A stretch of 64,000 bases of DNA from Pedobacter jeongneungensis (GTDB lineage Bacteria > Bacteroidota > Bacteroidia > Sphingobacteriales > Sphingobacteriaceae), in assembly GCF_000633455.1 (NCBI RefSeq), contig NZ_AYMG01000017.1, positions 186,001 through 250,000 of the forward strand, written 5' to 3'. This document shows, piece after piece, positions 9,050 through 16,136 of this stretch. Numbering within the stretch: the first letter of the stretch is position 1; the number at the start of each line of letters is the position of its first letter. Below the pieces are notes generated by a model, which saw nothing but the letters and a program-made list of their open reading frames with translations, was not told the DNA's origin and did no database searches. The translations under genes and the position numbers were made by a program.

Positions 9050-9658
9050 ATGCTCGAATCCCGCAAGGTATTTTTAGTTAATGCTGTATTGAATTATTTC
9101 AGCAGTTTAAGCCCGATAACGCCGGGTTTTATTCACGAAATTGAAAAAAATCTTCAACCCATCCTCGTTAAAAAGAATAAATACATTCTCTCACCGATTG
9201 ATAATAATGATGATGTTTTTTTTGTGGTAAGTGGATTGGTAAGAGGTTTTATAAAAGATGATGGTAAGGAAATCACCACCTGGATCAGTTTAGGGAATGA
9301 ATTTATCGGGGCAATTCAACATCCCGATGAAAACGTCCAGCCCTCAATTGAATATTTACAGGCCCTCGAAAATTCTGAACTGGTACCCATGCCACGTACA
9401 TTTATAAACAAGTTGTACTCAAGTCATCAGGAAACCAATGTGATTGGACGAAAAATACTGGCCCTGCAGTATCATGCTGCTTCAGAGCGATCGATCCTGG
9501 CCCGTATCCCATCAGCCGAAAGGCGCTACGAAAAATTTCTGGAGCTAAATTCTTTTGATGTGTCCAAGGTCCCGTTACGCTGTATTGCAAGTTATTTAGG
9601 CATGCGCCTCGAAACGCTGAGCAGGATCCGTAGCAGATTGGTAAAAGAATTGGTATAG
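9050..9658 (+). CDS. Crp/Fnr-family transcriptional regulator
   Basis: 202 residues. N-terminal cyclic-nucleotide-binding-like barrel (about 20-115: KNKYILSPIDNNDDVFFVVSGLVRGFI), a long helix and a short C-terminal helix-turn-helix (VPLRCIASYLGMRLETLSRIRSRLV). The phosphate-binding cassette of true cAMP receptors (R-x-A at its end) is not evident, as is usual in Bacteroidota Crp-like proteins, so the ligand is unknown. Single gene with an ATG at 9050. Confidence 0.85.
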   Translation: MLESRKVFLVNAVLNYFSSLSPITPGFIHEIEKNLQPILVKKNKYILSPIDNNDDVFFVVSGLVRGFIKDDGKEITTWISLGNEFIGAIQHPDENVQPSIEYLQALENSELVPMPRTFINKLYSSHQETNVIGRKILALQYHAASERSILARIPSAERRYEKFLELNSFDVSKVPLRCIASYLGMRLETLSRIRSRLVKELV

Positions 9659-9698
9659 TTGTCTTGATTAAATCCTTATTTAGTATTATATTTAGAGT

Positions 9699-9782
9699 AT
9701 GGAAGTAATCGTTGGATTATTATTTATGCTGCTATCCACTCAGTGGAAAAAGATAGGAAAGAAGCTGAAGTTTGAAAAATAA
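9699..9782 (+). CDS. Possible 27-residue membrane peptide
   Basis: ATG at 9699, sequence MEVIVGLLFMLLSTQWKKIG then a Lys-rich tail. A short hydrophobic segment followed by a basic tail is typical of single-pass small membrane proteins. It starts 41 bases after the Crp-family gene on the same strand. Support is composition only. Confidence 0.3.
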   Translation: MEVIVGLLFMLLSTQWKKIGKKLKFEK

Positions 9783-9821
9783 CGTAAACTGAATATGAAC
9801 GAATCGCTGTGAAATTAGGTC

Positions 9822-9977
9822 TTGCAATTTGATCTCGATAATCCAGCGGGCGAATATTCTTTTTCGGTTAGGCTGGCCAGTGAAAGCCGGTGGCGATTAA
9901 CCAAAAAAATCTTTAATAAAATTTTCAATAAATTAAAATCTTCATCAAATCTTAATCTTTCTGCCGTAATATTGTAG
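9822..9977 (+). CDS. Possible short or decayed frame
   Basis: A 51-codon frame opening at TTG encodes FDLDNPAGEYSFSVRLASES followed by a basic stretch; the first part reads like real protein. It is in the same frame as the 9699 peptide but separated by three stops (9780-9818). It may be the remnant of a lost gene. It ends just where the candidate small RNA begins. Confidence 0.2.
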   Translation: MQFDLDNPAGEYSFSVRLASESRWRLTKKIFNKIFNKLKSSSNLNLSAVIL

Positions 9978-10066
9978 GCATAAGGGGTGAGAGCCTTATA
10001 TCAACTTCATAGTTGAGAGCGTTAATTTAGATAGAGGGTGTAGCCAGTGGCTACATCCTTTTTTAT
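9978..10066 (+). ncRNA. Candidate three-hairpin small RNA
   Basis: Three hairpins in a row with no gene attached: ATAAGG/CCTTAT (9980-9985 with 9994-9999), TCAACT/AGTTGA with a TCAT loop (10001-10006 with 10011-10016), and a 10-bp terminator stem (10036-10045 with 10049-10058) followed by TTTTTTATTT. A near-consensus -7 box TAATATTG (9967-9974, one mismatch) would start transcription at about 9980, exactly at the first hairpin. No -33 TTTG is seen. An independent structured RNA of about 85 nt is the best reading. It does not match the TPP riboswitch or other classes I know. Confidence 0.5.
10036..10066 (+). terminator. Strong Rho-independent terminator without an upstream gene
   Basis: Stem 10036-10045 pairs with 10049-10058 (one G-U pair), loop AGT, then a T run. 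The nearest same-strand gene ends at 9658, so it most likely ends the candidate small RNA. Confidence 0.75.
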
Positions 10067-10194
10067 TTGGGTTACAACTTTAGCCCATTCTGAATATTGA
10101 AAAGAGCCAATTAAGATAAAATTCCGGTTATATTTTCCTTCAGACTAATTATATTTATACTTATATTATTAATTTCTGCCAGAAAACCGATTCT

Positions 10195-10674
10195 GTGTCG
10201 AAATTTACGAGCGAACAGGTAGATTATTTTTTCTTAAGAGATAGACAAAATTGGAACGTCAGTTTAAGTAATGATAAAATTAATACAATAATGACCCAGG
10301 ATGATTCACAGGACTTTGTTCCCGAAACAGTACTTTTTGGGACTACTTTGGCAATTGCTGTAGCCACGAAGCTCAAGTCTGGCCTTTCGTTTGGTTACAG
10401 TCACCGCGATTATTGCGGTATGGGAATTTTGTTTCAAGATGGCATGTATTACTATGGCGAGATTTGGGATGGCTATTTGGAACCTATGCTTTCATTTGAA
10501 GGGGAGGTGGCATTTATTGCTTGGCTTGCTATGCAATCAACTTCATCACTCGCAAGGTTAGATGATGAAGAGTTCTTTCGTGGTAATCAGATTGTCAGCA
10601 GGTTGCGGCTGGAGGGTTTCCTAGAAGGAACATCGTCAATTCGTGACTATTTGTTGCTTTATCATAAATTATAA
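10195..10674 (+). CDS. Hypothetical protein
   Basis: 159 residues starting at GTG (10195); no in-frame ATG lies nearby upstream. The sequence is soluble, with no signal peptide or membrane segment. Features: SFGYSHRDYCGMGILFQDGMYYYGEIWDGY and a long acidic-aromatic second half. I do not recognise the family; size and composition would fit a cytoplasmic immunity-type protein, but nothing nearby looks like a toxin. Followed by about 245 bases in which I see nothing. Confidence 0.55.
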   Translation: MSKFTSEQVDYFFLRDRQNWNVSLSNDKINTIMTQDDSQDFVPETVLFGTTLAIAVATKLKSGLSFGYSHRDYCGMGILFQDGMYYYGEIWDGYLEPMLSFEGEVAFIAWLAMQSTSSLARLDDEEFFRGNQIVSRLRLEGFLEGTSSIRDYLLLYHKL

Positions 10675-10918
10675 CATCATTGAATTGACTGATACATCAT
10701 TTTAATGACTACCTGCCTATAGCCTGACCTTAACCATTTCTTTTTTGTATAAAACGGCACATTTTGAAGAATAATTATTAAAATTCACCTTTAAAGTTTC
10801 CAGATCAGCTTTAGATATTTTATACCGGGGAACCTGATCAACCAGTCCTTTTTATAATAAAAGTAATTCCATTGACTGCTTAAAAAGGTTACTCCAGAAT
10901 CGGCCTGGTCTGTTTTTA

Positions 10919-11470
10919 TTATGCCAATGTCAGGTTTTCCTCTTCCAGTTGCTTTAGCAGAGCTGGTACCTCGTTCCAGTGATTAATCCGCTGGTGATGA
11001 TCTTTTTCTACATTATGAAAAGCAGTAAACATTAAAGCTTTGCCTTTGCAGAAATCGAGGTTTTTGCAATGATCATCAATTAAATAATCAGTATCTATAA
11101 TGCTTTTGTCGCCACATAAGATGATGTTCTTCCAACTGATAAAAGGGAAATGCTCTGCCAGCCATTCGTGTTTTTCGAAAAGCGATAAAGGAAATTCCAT
11201 GGCTGCCGAAACTATATAGATTTCATACTCTTCCATAAGCTGTTTTACCGTTTCAACGGCACCTTCCATAACGGGCAGGTTCCTGAAAAAGCCCACCCTA
11301 TTGCAAATTTTCATTACTACAGCTCTATCGGGGAAAAGTTCCTCTTCCGATTTGCCCTTAATATCATCGCGTGTTAGCGAAATGCCTGTTTCAGTATAAT
11401 AAGTCTGTAATATATGATCTTCGATGTCGGCCAGGACGCCATCCATATCTATGCCTATTGTCTTTTTCAT
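10919..11470 (-). CDS. 5'(3')-deoxyribonucleotidase, NT5C type (HAD superfamily)
   Basis: 183 residues. HAD motif I is IGIDMDGVLAD at the N-terminus (nucleophile and acid Asp), motif II lies in IYIVSAAM, and motif IV in IDTDYLIDDH. Length and the YFPDRAVV/FFRNLPVMEGA pattern fit the NT5C family that removes phosphate from dNMPs. Divergent from a DeoR-type regulator; the shared spacer carries three copies of one palindrome, two of which cover this gene's promoter (-7 TATTTTTG read leftward at 11490-11497). Control by that regulator is therefore likely and a role in nucleotide salvage is inferred. Confidence 0.85.
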   Translation of the reverse strand: MKKTIGIDMDGVLADIEDHILQTYYTETGISLTRDDIKGKSEEELFPDRAVVMKICNRVGFFRNLPVMEGAVETVKQLMEEYEIYIVSAAMEFPLSLFEKHEWLAEHFPFISWKNIILCGDKSIIDTDYLIDDHCKNLDFCKGKALMFTAFHNVEKDHHQRINHWNEVPALLKQLEEENLTLA

Positions 11471-11489
11471 GATTTGCTATATTTTGCAA

Positions 11490-11497
11490 CAAAAATA
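11490..11497 (-). promoter_or_regulatory. -7 box of the deoxyribonucleotidase gene
   Basis: Minus-strand TATTTTTG, an exact TAnnTTTG. A TTTG lies 20 bp upstream within operator B, giving a promoter overlapped by the palindromes. Confidence 0.6.
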
Positions 11498-11541
11498 ATT
11501 AATATTGCAATATATTGCAAATTGTAATGGATAAAAATTTT

Positions 11542-11549
11542 TATATTTG
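11542..11549 (+). promoter_or_regulatory. -7 box of the DeoR-family gene
   Basis: TATATTTG, an exact TAnnTTTG, overlapping the left edge of operator C; the -33 place falls at the right edge of operator B. This suggests autorepression. Confidence 0.6.
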
Positions 11550-11566
11550 CAATATATTGCAGTAAT

Positions 11567-12316
11567 ATGGTAAAGGAAGAGCGACTACAAATCATCATAG
11601 ATACCCTGGAAAAAGACAGTAAGGTAAGACTGGATGGGTTAAGTGCATTATTGAATGTATCAGAGGATACCGTGCGCCGCGACATTAAAGAGCTCGATTC
11701 GCAAGGGCTGCTCCTTGCAGTTCGCGGCGGTGCAATTTCCCGCTCTCCTATACCTCAACACTACAGGGATAGGGAAAAATACAACCAGCAGCATAAGCAA
11801 GTCATTGCCAACAAGGCTTTGCAGTTTCTGAAAGATGGCCAGGTAGTATTTTTTGATGGTGGTACTTCGGTAGTTGCACTTGCAGCGGCATTGCCAAAAG
11901 ATTTAAAGATTACCATCATCACCAATAGCTTTCCGGTAGCTAATATTTTAGAAGATCATCCAGGTGCCGAAGTGATATTTGCCGGTGGAAGATTGCACAA
12001 AACTGCATTTACCACTATGGGGCAGGAAACCATTGATACTTTTAAGAAAGTGAGGGCCGATATTTGTATGTTGGGTATCTGTAGCTTGCACCACAGTATG
12101 GGCATTACATCCATTAGTTATGAAGATGCACAGTTAAACAACATCATAATCAACCAGGCGCAGAAAACCATTGCACTTTCTGCACTCGAAAAAATAAATA
12201 CCGTAGAACCTTATTATGTTTGTCCGGTAACCGATGTCGATGTAATCATTACTGAAACCGATCCTAATGATGCTGCTTTAGCACCTTATAAGCATTTGGG
12301 GATTGAAGTAGTGTAG
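11567..12316 (+). CDS. DeoR/GlpR-family transcriptional regulator
   Basis: 249 residues. N-terminal winged helix (RLQIIIDTLEKDSKVRLDGL, LLNVSEDTVRRDIKELDSQG, then the wing LLLAVRGGA) and a DeoRC sugar-phosphate sensor domain (VIANKALQFLKDGQVVFFDGGTSVVALA, ITNSFPVANIL, ADICMLGICSL). Start ATG at 11567 follows directly after the third operator. Members of this family sense phosphorylated sugars. The divergent deoxynucleotidase suggests a deoxyribonucleoside or sugar-phosphate signal, but the ligand is not shown by sequence. Confidence 0.9.
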   Translation: MVKEERLQIIIDTLEKDSKVRLDGLSALLNVSEDTVRRDIKELDSQGLLLAVRGGAISRSPIPQHYRDREKYNQQHKQVIANKALQFLKDGQVVFFDGGTSVVALAAALPKDLKITIITNSFPVANILEDHPGAEVIFAGGRLHKTAFTTMGQETIDTFKKVRADICMLGICSLHHSMGITSISYEDAQLNNIIINQAQKTIALSALEKINTVEPYYVCPVTDVDVIITETDPNDAALAPYKHLGIEVV

Positions 12317-12339
12317 TGAATTTTTTATATCTTCATTAA

Positions 12340-12759
12340 ATGAAAAACGCCTCCCTAATTTTTTTGGCTTTAATCTCGGTATACTCATATAGTAGCTATG
12401 CTCAAATCAAAACGATAGCTGCTTCCCAGCCTCATTATGAAAGTGCATTGCCTACCTATGCAAAAGGAGGGATGAGCGTTTTTTATAAATACTTAGATAA
12501 AGAGGTATTGTCTTTAATGAACAAAGAAAGTGGCAAGAATAGCTCATTCCCGCCAACAAGTTTAAAGATACTATTGTATATCAATGAGAAGGGAGAGATA
12601 ACTGATGTTGGTTTCCCAGATGAAAGCCTGAGCAAAGTCTGCGAAACTAAAATGAAGGCAAAGCTTGTAGCATTAGAAGGTTGGAAAGCTCCGCTGGTTG
12701 ATGGAAAGCCCATTAGAAGCACTTTCCTTTGCAATATCAGTTGTATTTTGTGGCAATAA
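12340..12759 (+). CDS. Secreted protein with TonB C-terminal-like fold
   Basis: 139 residues with a signal peptide (MKNASLIFLALISVYSYSSYAQ). The C-terminal half (LKILLYINEKGEITDVGFPDE, then MKAKLVALEGWKAPLVDGKP) has the beta-alpha-beta pattern of the TonB C-terminal domain as seen in many short Bacteroidota periplasmic proteins. It lacks the transmembrane anchor and proline-rich linker of a true TonB. Two Cys near the end (CNISC) could pair. Role unknown. Confidence 0.65.
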   Translation: MKNASLIFLALISVYSYSSYAQIKTIAASQPHYESALPTYAKGGMSVFYKYLDKEVLSLMNKESGKNSSFPPTSLKILLYINEKGEITDVGFPDESLSKVCETKMKAKLVALEGWKAPLVDGKPIRSTFLCNISCILWQ

Positions 12760-12774
12760 TAATTGTAGAAACGA

Positions 12775-13521
12775 TTGAAAATACAAATTATCAGCGATCT
12801 GCATCAGGAATTTGGCGTTTCGGAGTTAAGTTTTGAAAATGCTGATCTGGTTATCTTGGCTGGCGACATTAACTTGGGTACGAAGGGGATAGAGTGGGTA
12901 AAGCAAAATATTTCTGATAAACCCGTAATTTATGTTTTAGGTAACCACAAATATTATAAAGGTACTTATCCAAATACACTCAATAAAATAGTTGCCCTGG
13001 CGAAAGGTTCGAATATTCACGTGCTGGAGAATAATTTTGTTGAATTTGAAGGAATCAGATTTCATGGCGCTACCTTATGGACCGATTTTTCCCTGTTAGG
13101 TAATCCTGTAGAATATGGCATTATTTGCCAAAGTAAAATGAACGATTATAAGTTAATCAGGCGTGATCCTTCTTATTCGAAGTTAAGAACAATTGATACT
13201 TACAAAATTCATCAACTTTCTAAAAACTGGTTACAAAAAAGCTTAGCAGAATCAAAGGGATATAAAAATGTGGTGATCACACATCATGCACCAAGTATAC
13301 AGTCGCTCCCTTCCTTATATAAGGATGATCCCGTATCTTCTGCGTATGCTTCAAACCTTGAAGATATGATTGGGCAATACAAACCTGCATATTGGATACA
13401 TGGGCATATTCATACGCCGGTAAGGTACAAAATAGATCAAACAGAAATTATTTGTAACCCACGTGGTTATATCAGTGAAAAATATAACGGTTACAGCAAA
13501 GAATTAATAATAGAAATTTGA
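12775..13521 (+). CDS. Calcineurin-like metallophosphoesterase
   Basis: 248 residues, probable TTG start 15 bases after the previous stop. Metal motifs in order: SDLH (D-x-H), LAGDIN (GD), LGNHKYY (GNH, with Lys where many have Asp/Glu), VITHHAPS and IHGHIHTP (GHxH). Cytoplasmic; substrate not predictable. Probably co-transcribed with the gene at 12340. Confidence 0.85.
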   Translation: MKIQIISDLHQEFGVSELSFENADLVILAGDINLGTKGIEWVKQNISDKPVIYVLGNHKYYKGTYPNTLNKIVALAKGSNIHVLENNFVEFEGIRFHGATLWTDFSLLGNPVEYGIICQSKMNDYKLIRRDPSYSKLRTIDTYKIHQLSKNWLQKSLAESKGYKNVVITHHAPSIQSLPSLYKDDPVSSAYASNLEDMIGQYKPAYWIHGHIHTPVRYKIDQTEIICNPRGYISEKYNGYSKELIIEI

Positions 13522-13700
13522 TACGTTGTTCTGAGCAATATTTGGTCTATAATTAAACGATTGTTAATTCAACTTAAGCAAATATTCTTAATGTTAAATT
13601 GGGAGAGCACTGTAGCAGATTTCTCGGCTGCGTTGCACTTCGCTTGAAGTGAGGAACTATTGGTGGAAGGGAATAAGCTATTGCAATTTCCCCTAAAATA
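13522..13700 (+). other. Intergenic stretch with REP-like fragment
   Basis: No gene seen. At about 13618-13660 a GC-richer piece contains the hairpin CACTTC-GCTT-GAAGTG and resembles the dispersed palindromic repeats of this group. A further hairpin (GGGAA/TTCCC) lies near 13670-13692. Confidence 0.4.
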
Positions 13701-13856
13701 AGAAAAGAGACAATCTATCCAGACTTGTCTCTTTTTTCTAACCAAATATAAACCTGTTATGAGCCAGGCTTTGTCTTTAATCTTCTATCTAAACCGGGGT
13801 TTTTCAAGAAAATGATTTATCTTTTTTAATGGTGATAAACATCGTTCCGTTTATTA
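13697..13856 (-). ncRNA. Candidate small RNA controlled by the GTGTA-N5-TACAC operator
   Basis: A leftward promoter (-7 TATATTTG at 13862-13869) would start an RNA near 13855 that runs to the 10-bp terminator stem at 13704-13734, giving about 155 nt. The only frame inside is 12 codons (ATG near 13832). The operator shared with the glycolysis genes covers the -33 position. I infer a regulated non-coding or very short coding RNA. Confidence 0.45.
13704..13734. terminator. Bidirectional Rho-independent terminator
   Basis: 10-bp stem 13704-13713 with 13725-13734, loop of 11, T run on the plus strand (13732-13737) and TTTCTTATTTT on the minus strand. It can end the candidate small RNA leftward. 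Confidence 0.75.
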
Positions 13857-13861
13857 CTCTA

Positions 13862-13900
13862 CAAATATAGTAAAAAATTTGATAGTGTAAAAAATACACT
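13862..13900 (-). promoter_or_regulatory. Leftward promoter overlapped by Nudix-regulator operator
   Basis: -7 box TATATTTG at 13862-13869 (exact consensus). The operator AGTGTA-AAAAA-TACACT at 13884-13900 is a perfect 6-bp inverted repeat and covers the -33 place (13889-13892). Binding there should block transcription. Confidence 0.6.
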
Positions 13901-14215
13901 AAGAAAAATTTAAGTATTTTTTTTGTCATTTTTTATTTACTGATCTTTTTCTGGAAGATTTAGGTGTTTAAAACGACTGTATTGCAAAGATAACTCAAAA
14001 ATATGTTAAATAATTGTTAAATATTGTCAAATTATAATACGATATAGTTAAATCGTGTCAATTTTTTGGTGTAAAATGACTTTAGTCAATTTTTTAAGGT
14101 GTTTTTGTGGTTTTTTAGGTTAATAAAACTGTTTTATGAGTGATTTTTTTAATAAAAAATATTTTTCAGGCTAAAATTGAAATGTAATTTATAGGTGAAA
14201 AACATGTTTAAAACA
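13901..14215. other. AT-rich gene-free stretch
   Basis: About 315 bases, very AT-rich, no open frame or clear structure seen. It separates the gap terminator from the small-RNA promoter. Confidence 0.5.
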
Positions 14216-14249
14216 AAAAGGCAACATTAAATGAATAATGTTGCCTTTT
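14216..14249 (-). terminator. Terminator of the pfkA-kinase-gap operon
   Basis: Perfect 14-bp stem (14216-14229 with 14236-14249), 6-base loop, T run TTTTTGTTTT on the minus strand, 37 bases after the gap stop codon. Confidence 0.9.
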
Positions 14250-14285
14250 AAATATGTTGTAAAAGCGCTTAGTGCACTTTTTTTG

Positions 14286-15284
14286 TTACAAACTTGCGTA
14301 ATATTCTACGAATTTAGCCAATGCAGAAGAATATCCCCATTCGTTATCGTACCAAGATACCACTTTAACGAAATTATCGTTCAATGAGATACCTGCTTTT
14401 GCATCAAAAATAGATGCGTGGTCATCACCAATAAAGTCAGAAGAAACAACTTCGTCTTCAGTATAAGCCAACACACCTTTTAATTCACCTTCTGAAGCAG
14501 CTTTCATAGCGGCTTTAATTTGCTCATAAGTAGCTGGTTTTTCTAAACGTGCAGTTAAATCTACAACAGAAACGTCAGCAACAGGAACACGGAAAGACAT
14601 ACCAGTTAATTTACCTTTTAATTCAGGTAGAACCATACCAACTGCTTTAGCAGCACCTGTAGAAGAAGGGATAATGTTAGAGAAACCACCACGGCCACCT
14701 CTCCAGTCTTTAGCAGATGGACCATCAACTGTTTTTTGAGTTGCCGTTACCGCGTGGATTGTGCTCATTAAACCTTCAACGATACCGAAGTTATCATTTA
14801 AAACTTTAGCAATAGGAGCTAAACAGTTTGTGGTACAAGATGCATTAGAAACGATAGTTTGATCTGCAGTTAATTTATGGTGGTTAACGCCCATTACATA
14901 AGTTGGGATATCGCTATCTTTTGCAGGAGCAGAGAAAACTACCTTTTTAGCACCTGCAGCGATGTGTTTTTCAGCATCAGCACGGGTTAAAAATAAACCT
15001 GTTGATTCGATTACCACTTCAACACCTACAGCATCCCATTTTAGATCAGCCGGGTTTCTTTCAGCAGTTACACGGATTGTTTTGCCATTAACCACTAAGT
15101 TACCGTCAACAACTTCGATGGTACCATCAAATTTACCGTGGGTTGTATCATATTTTAACATGTATGCCATATAATCTGGCTCGATCAAATCATTGATCGC
15201 AACGATATCTAATCCTCTTTTTAATGCAGCCCTGAAAACCAGTCTGCCAATACGGCCAAAGCCGTTTATTCCAATTTTGCTCAT
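14286..15284 (-). CDS. gap: Glyceraldehyde-3-phosphate dehydrogenase, type I
   Basis: 332 residues, full length. Rossmann start INGFGRIGRLV, Asp32 (NAD preference), catalytic Cys150 in SNASCTTNC, His in the STIHAVTATQK loop, and the SWYDNEWGYS end. Converts glyceraldehyde-3-phosphate to 1,3-bisphosphoglycerate in the cytoplasm. Last gene of the minus-strand run pfkA, kinase-like gene, gap with gaps of 1 and 8 bases, so very likely one operon under the operator at 17143-17159. Confidence 0.98.
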   Translation of the reverse strand: MSKIGINGFGRIGRLVFRAALKRGLDIVAINDLIEPDYMAYMLKYDTTHGKFDGTIEVVDGNLVVNGKTIRVTAERNPADLKWDAVGVEVVIESTGLFLTRADAEKHIAAGAKKVVFSAPAKDSDIPTYVMGVNHHKLTADQTIVSNASCTTNCLAPIAKVLNDNFGIVEGLMSTIHAVTATQKTVDGPSAKDWRGGRGGFSNIIPSSTGAAKAVGMVLPELKGKLTGMSFRVPVADVSVVDLTARLEKPATYEQIKAAMKAASEGELKGVLAYTEDEVVSSDFIGDDHASIFDAKAGISLNDNFVKVVSWYDNEWGYSSALAKFVEYYASL

Positions 15285-15292
15285 TGTTTTTG

Positions 15293-16135
15293 TTAATTAG
15301 TGTAATGTTTTAATAAATTTTGTATTGGTTCTTTAATAATGCTTTTTATTTCCAGGTCGTATTTGCCTGCTATGTACCTTAAACGGTCTTCAAGTTCGGC
15401 TGCTACTTTACCTACTATATGTACCTCACGCATTTTATGTTTTTCTACCGTTGGTAAAATATAGGTTTCGAAGTATTTTTCAAAACCCTCATCAATCAGC
15501 TTACAGATATATTCGTGTTTGCTGTTCTGGGTGATAAAATCGAAAAATGAGGTTAAAAATATATTCGCCTGTGGCTTATTATAAATACGTTCTAATATCT
15601 GAGGGCGGTCCAGGTTGTGCGTTAACGTAAATTTGGCTTCAATATCCTTTGGCATTTTATGGCTTAAAAATTCTTTCAGGAGTATTTTTCCAAAATAATT
15701 TGAAGAACCTTCATCTCCCAGGATATAACCTAATCCAAAGTTGTTGTTTACCGGTTTTTTTCCGTCGAAGTAAGCGCAATGTGCACCACTGCCCAACATG
15801 CCTACAATACCTGGCTGATTGTAACAAGCAGCTTTGGCTGCCCCGAAAAGATCATTTTCTACTACAATTTTGCTGTATTTAAAAAATGACGAAAGGGTTT
15901 TGGCCAATTCCTCTTTTCTATCTGCTGATGATGCCCCGGCTGCAAAGAAATAAATCTTTTTTATGTTTTCAGCATTGTTAACCAGGGCTACTTTTTTATT
16001 TAAAATCTGTAAAATCGTTTTCGGATCAACAAAGCAGGGGTTTAAACCAGTAGTATTGCAATGTGCCACTACCTGTCCATTTTGGGTGATTTTCCAGAAT
16101 GCTGTTTTTGATCCGCTATAAACAACTGCTATCAT
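15293..16135 (-). CDS. BadF/BadG-type sugar-kinase paralogue with degenerate ATP motifs
   Basis: 280 residues of the N-acetylglucosamine-kinase-like ASKHA family. Compared with the paralogue at 18107-18967 the phosphate-1 loop is changed from IADGGSTKTNW to VVYSGSKTAFW (Asp lost) and the phosphate-2 motif from GTGTNS to GSGAHC. The central Asp (VENDLFGAA) and the GYILGDEGSSNYFGK block are kept. It lies one base after pfkA and just before gap. It may still bind a sugar but perhaps not hydrolyse ATP normally; a regulatory pseudokinase is one possibility. Confidence 0.8.
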   Translation of the reverse strand: MIAVVYSGSKTAFWKITQNGQVVAHCNTTGLNPCFVDPKTILQILNKKVALVNNAENIKKIYFFAAGASSADRKEELAKTLSSFFKYSKIVVENDLFGAAKAACYNQPGIVGMLGSGAHCAYFDGKKPVNNNFGLGYILGDEGSSNYFGKILLKEFLSHKMPKDIEAKFTLTHNLDRPQILERIYNKPQANIFLTSFFDFITQNSKHEYICKLIDEGFEKYFETYILPTVEKHKMREVHIVGKVAAELEDRLRYIAGKYDLEIKSIIKEPIQNLLKHYTN

Positions 16136-16136
16136 A

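Larger units (their letters stand above)
11474..11561. promoter_or_regulatory. Three DeoR-type operators over two divergent promoters
   Basis: Site A 11474-11489 (imperfect), site B 11505-11520 (perfect 16-bp palindrome TTGCAATATATTGCAA), site C 11548-11561 (14-bp core). Start-to-start spacing of equivalent bases is 31 and 42, close to three and four helical turns. Site A covers the predicted start of the nucleotidase transcript, site C the -7 box and start of the regulator transcript, and site B lies upstream of both. Confidence 0.8.

Noticed and set aside
9978..10066. TPP riboswitch (GGGGTGAGAG resembles part of the element)
   Set aside because: The second conserved part (CTGAGA then ACC...GAACCTGA) is absent and no thiamine gene follows.
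13901..14215. Replication origin in the AT-rich stretch near gap
   Set aside because: No cluster of DnaA boxes and no dnaA/dnaN neighbour.
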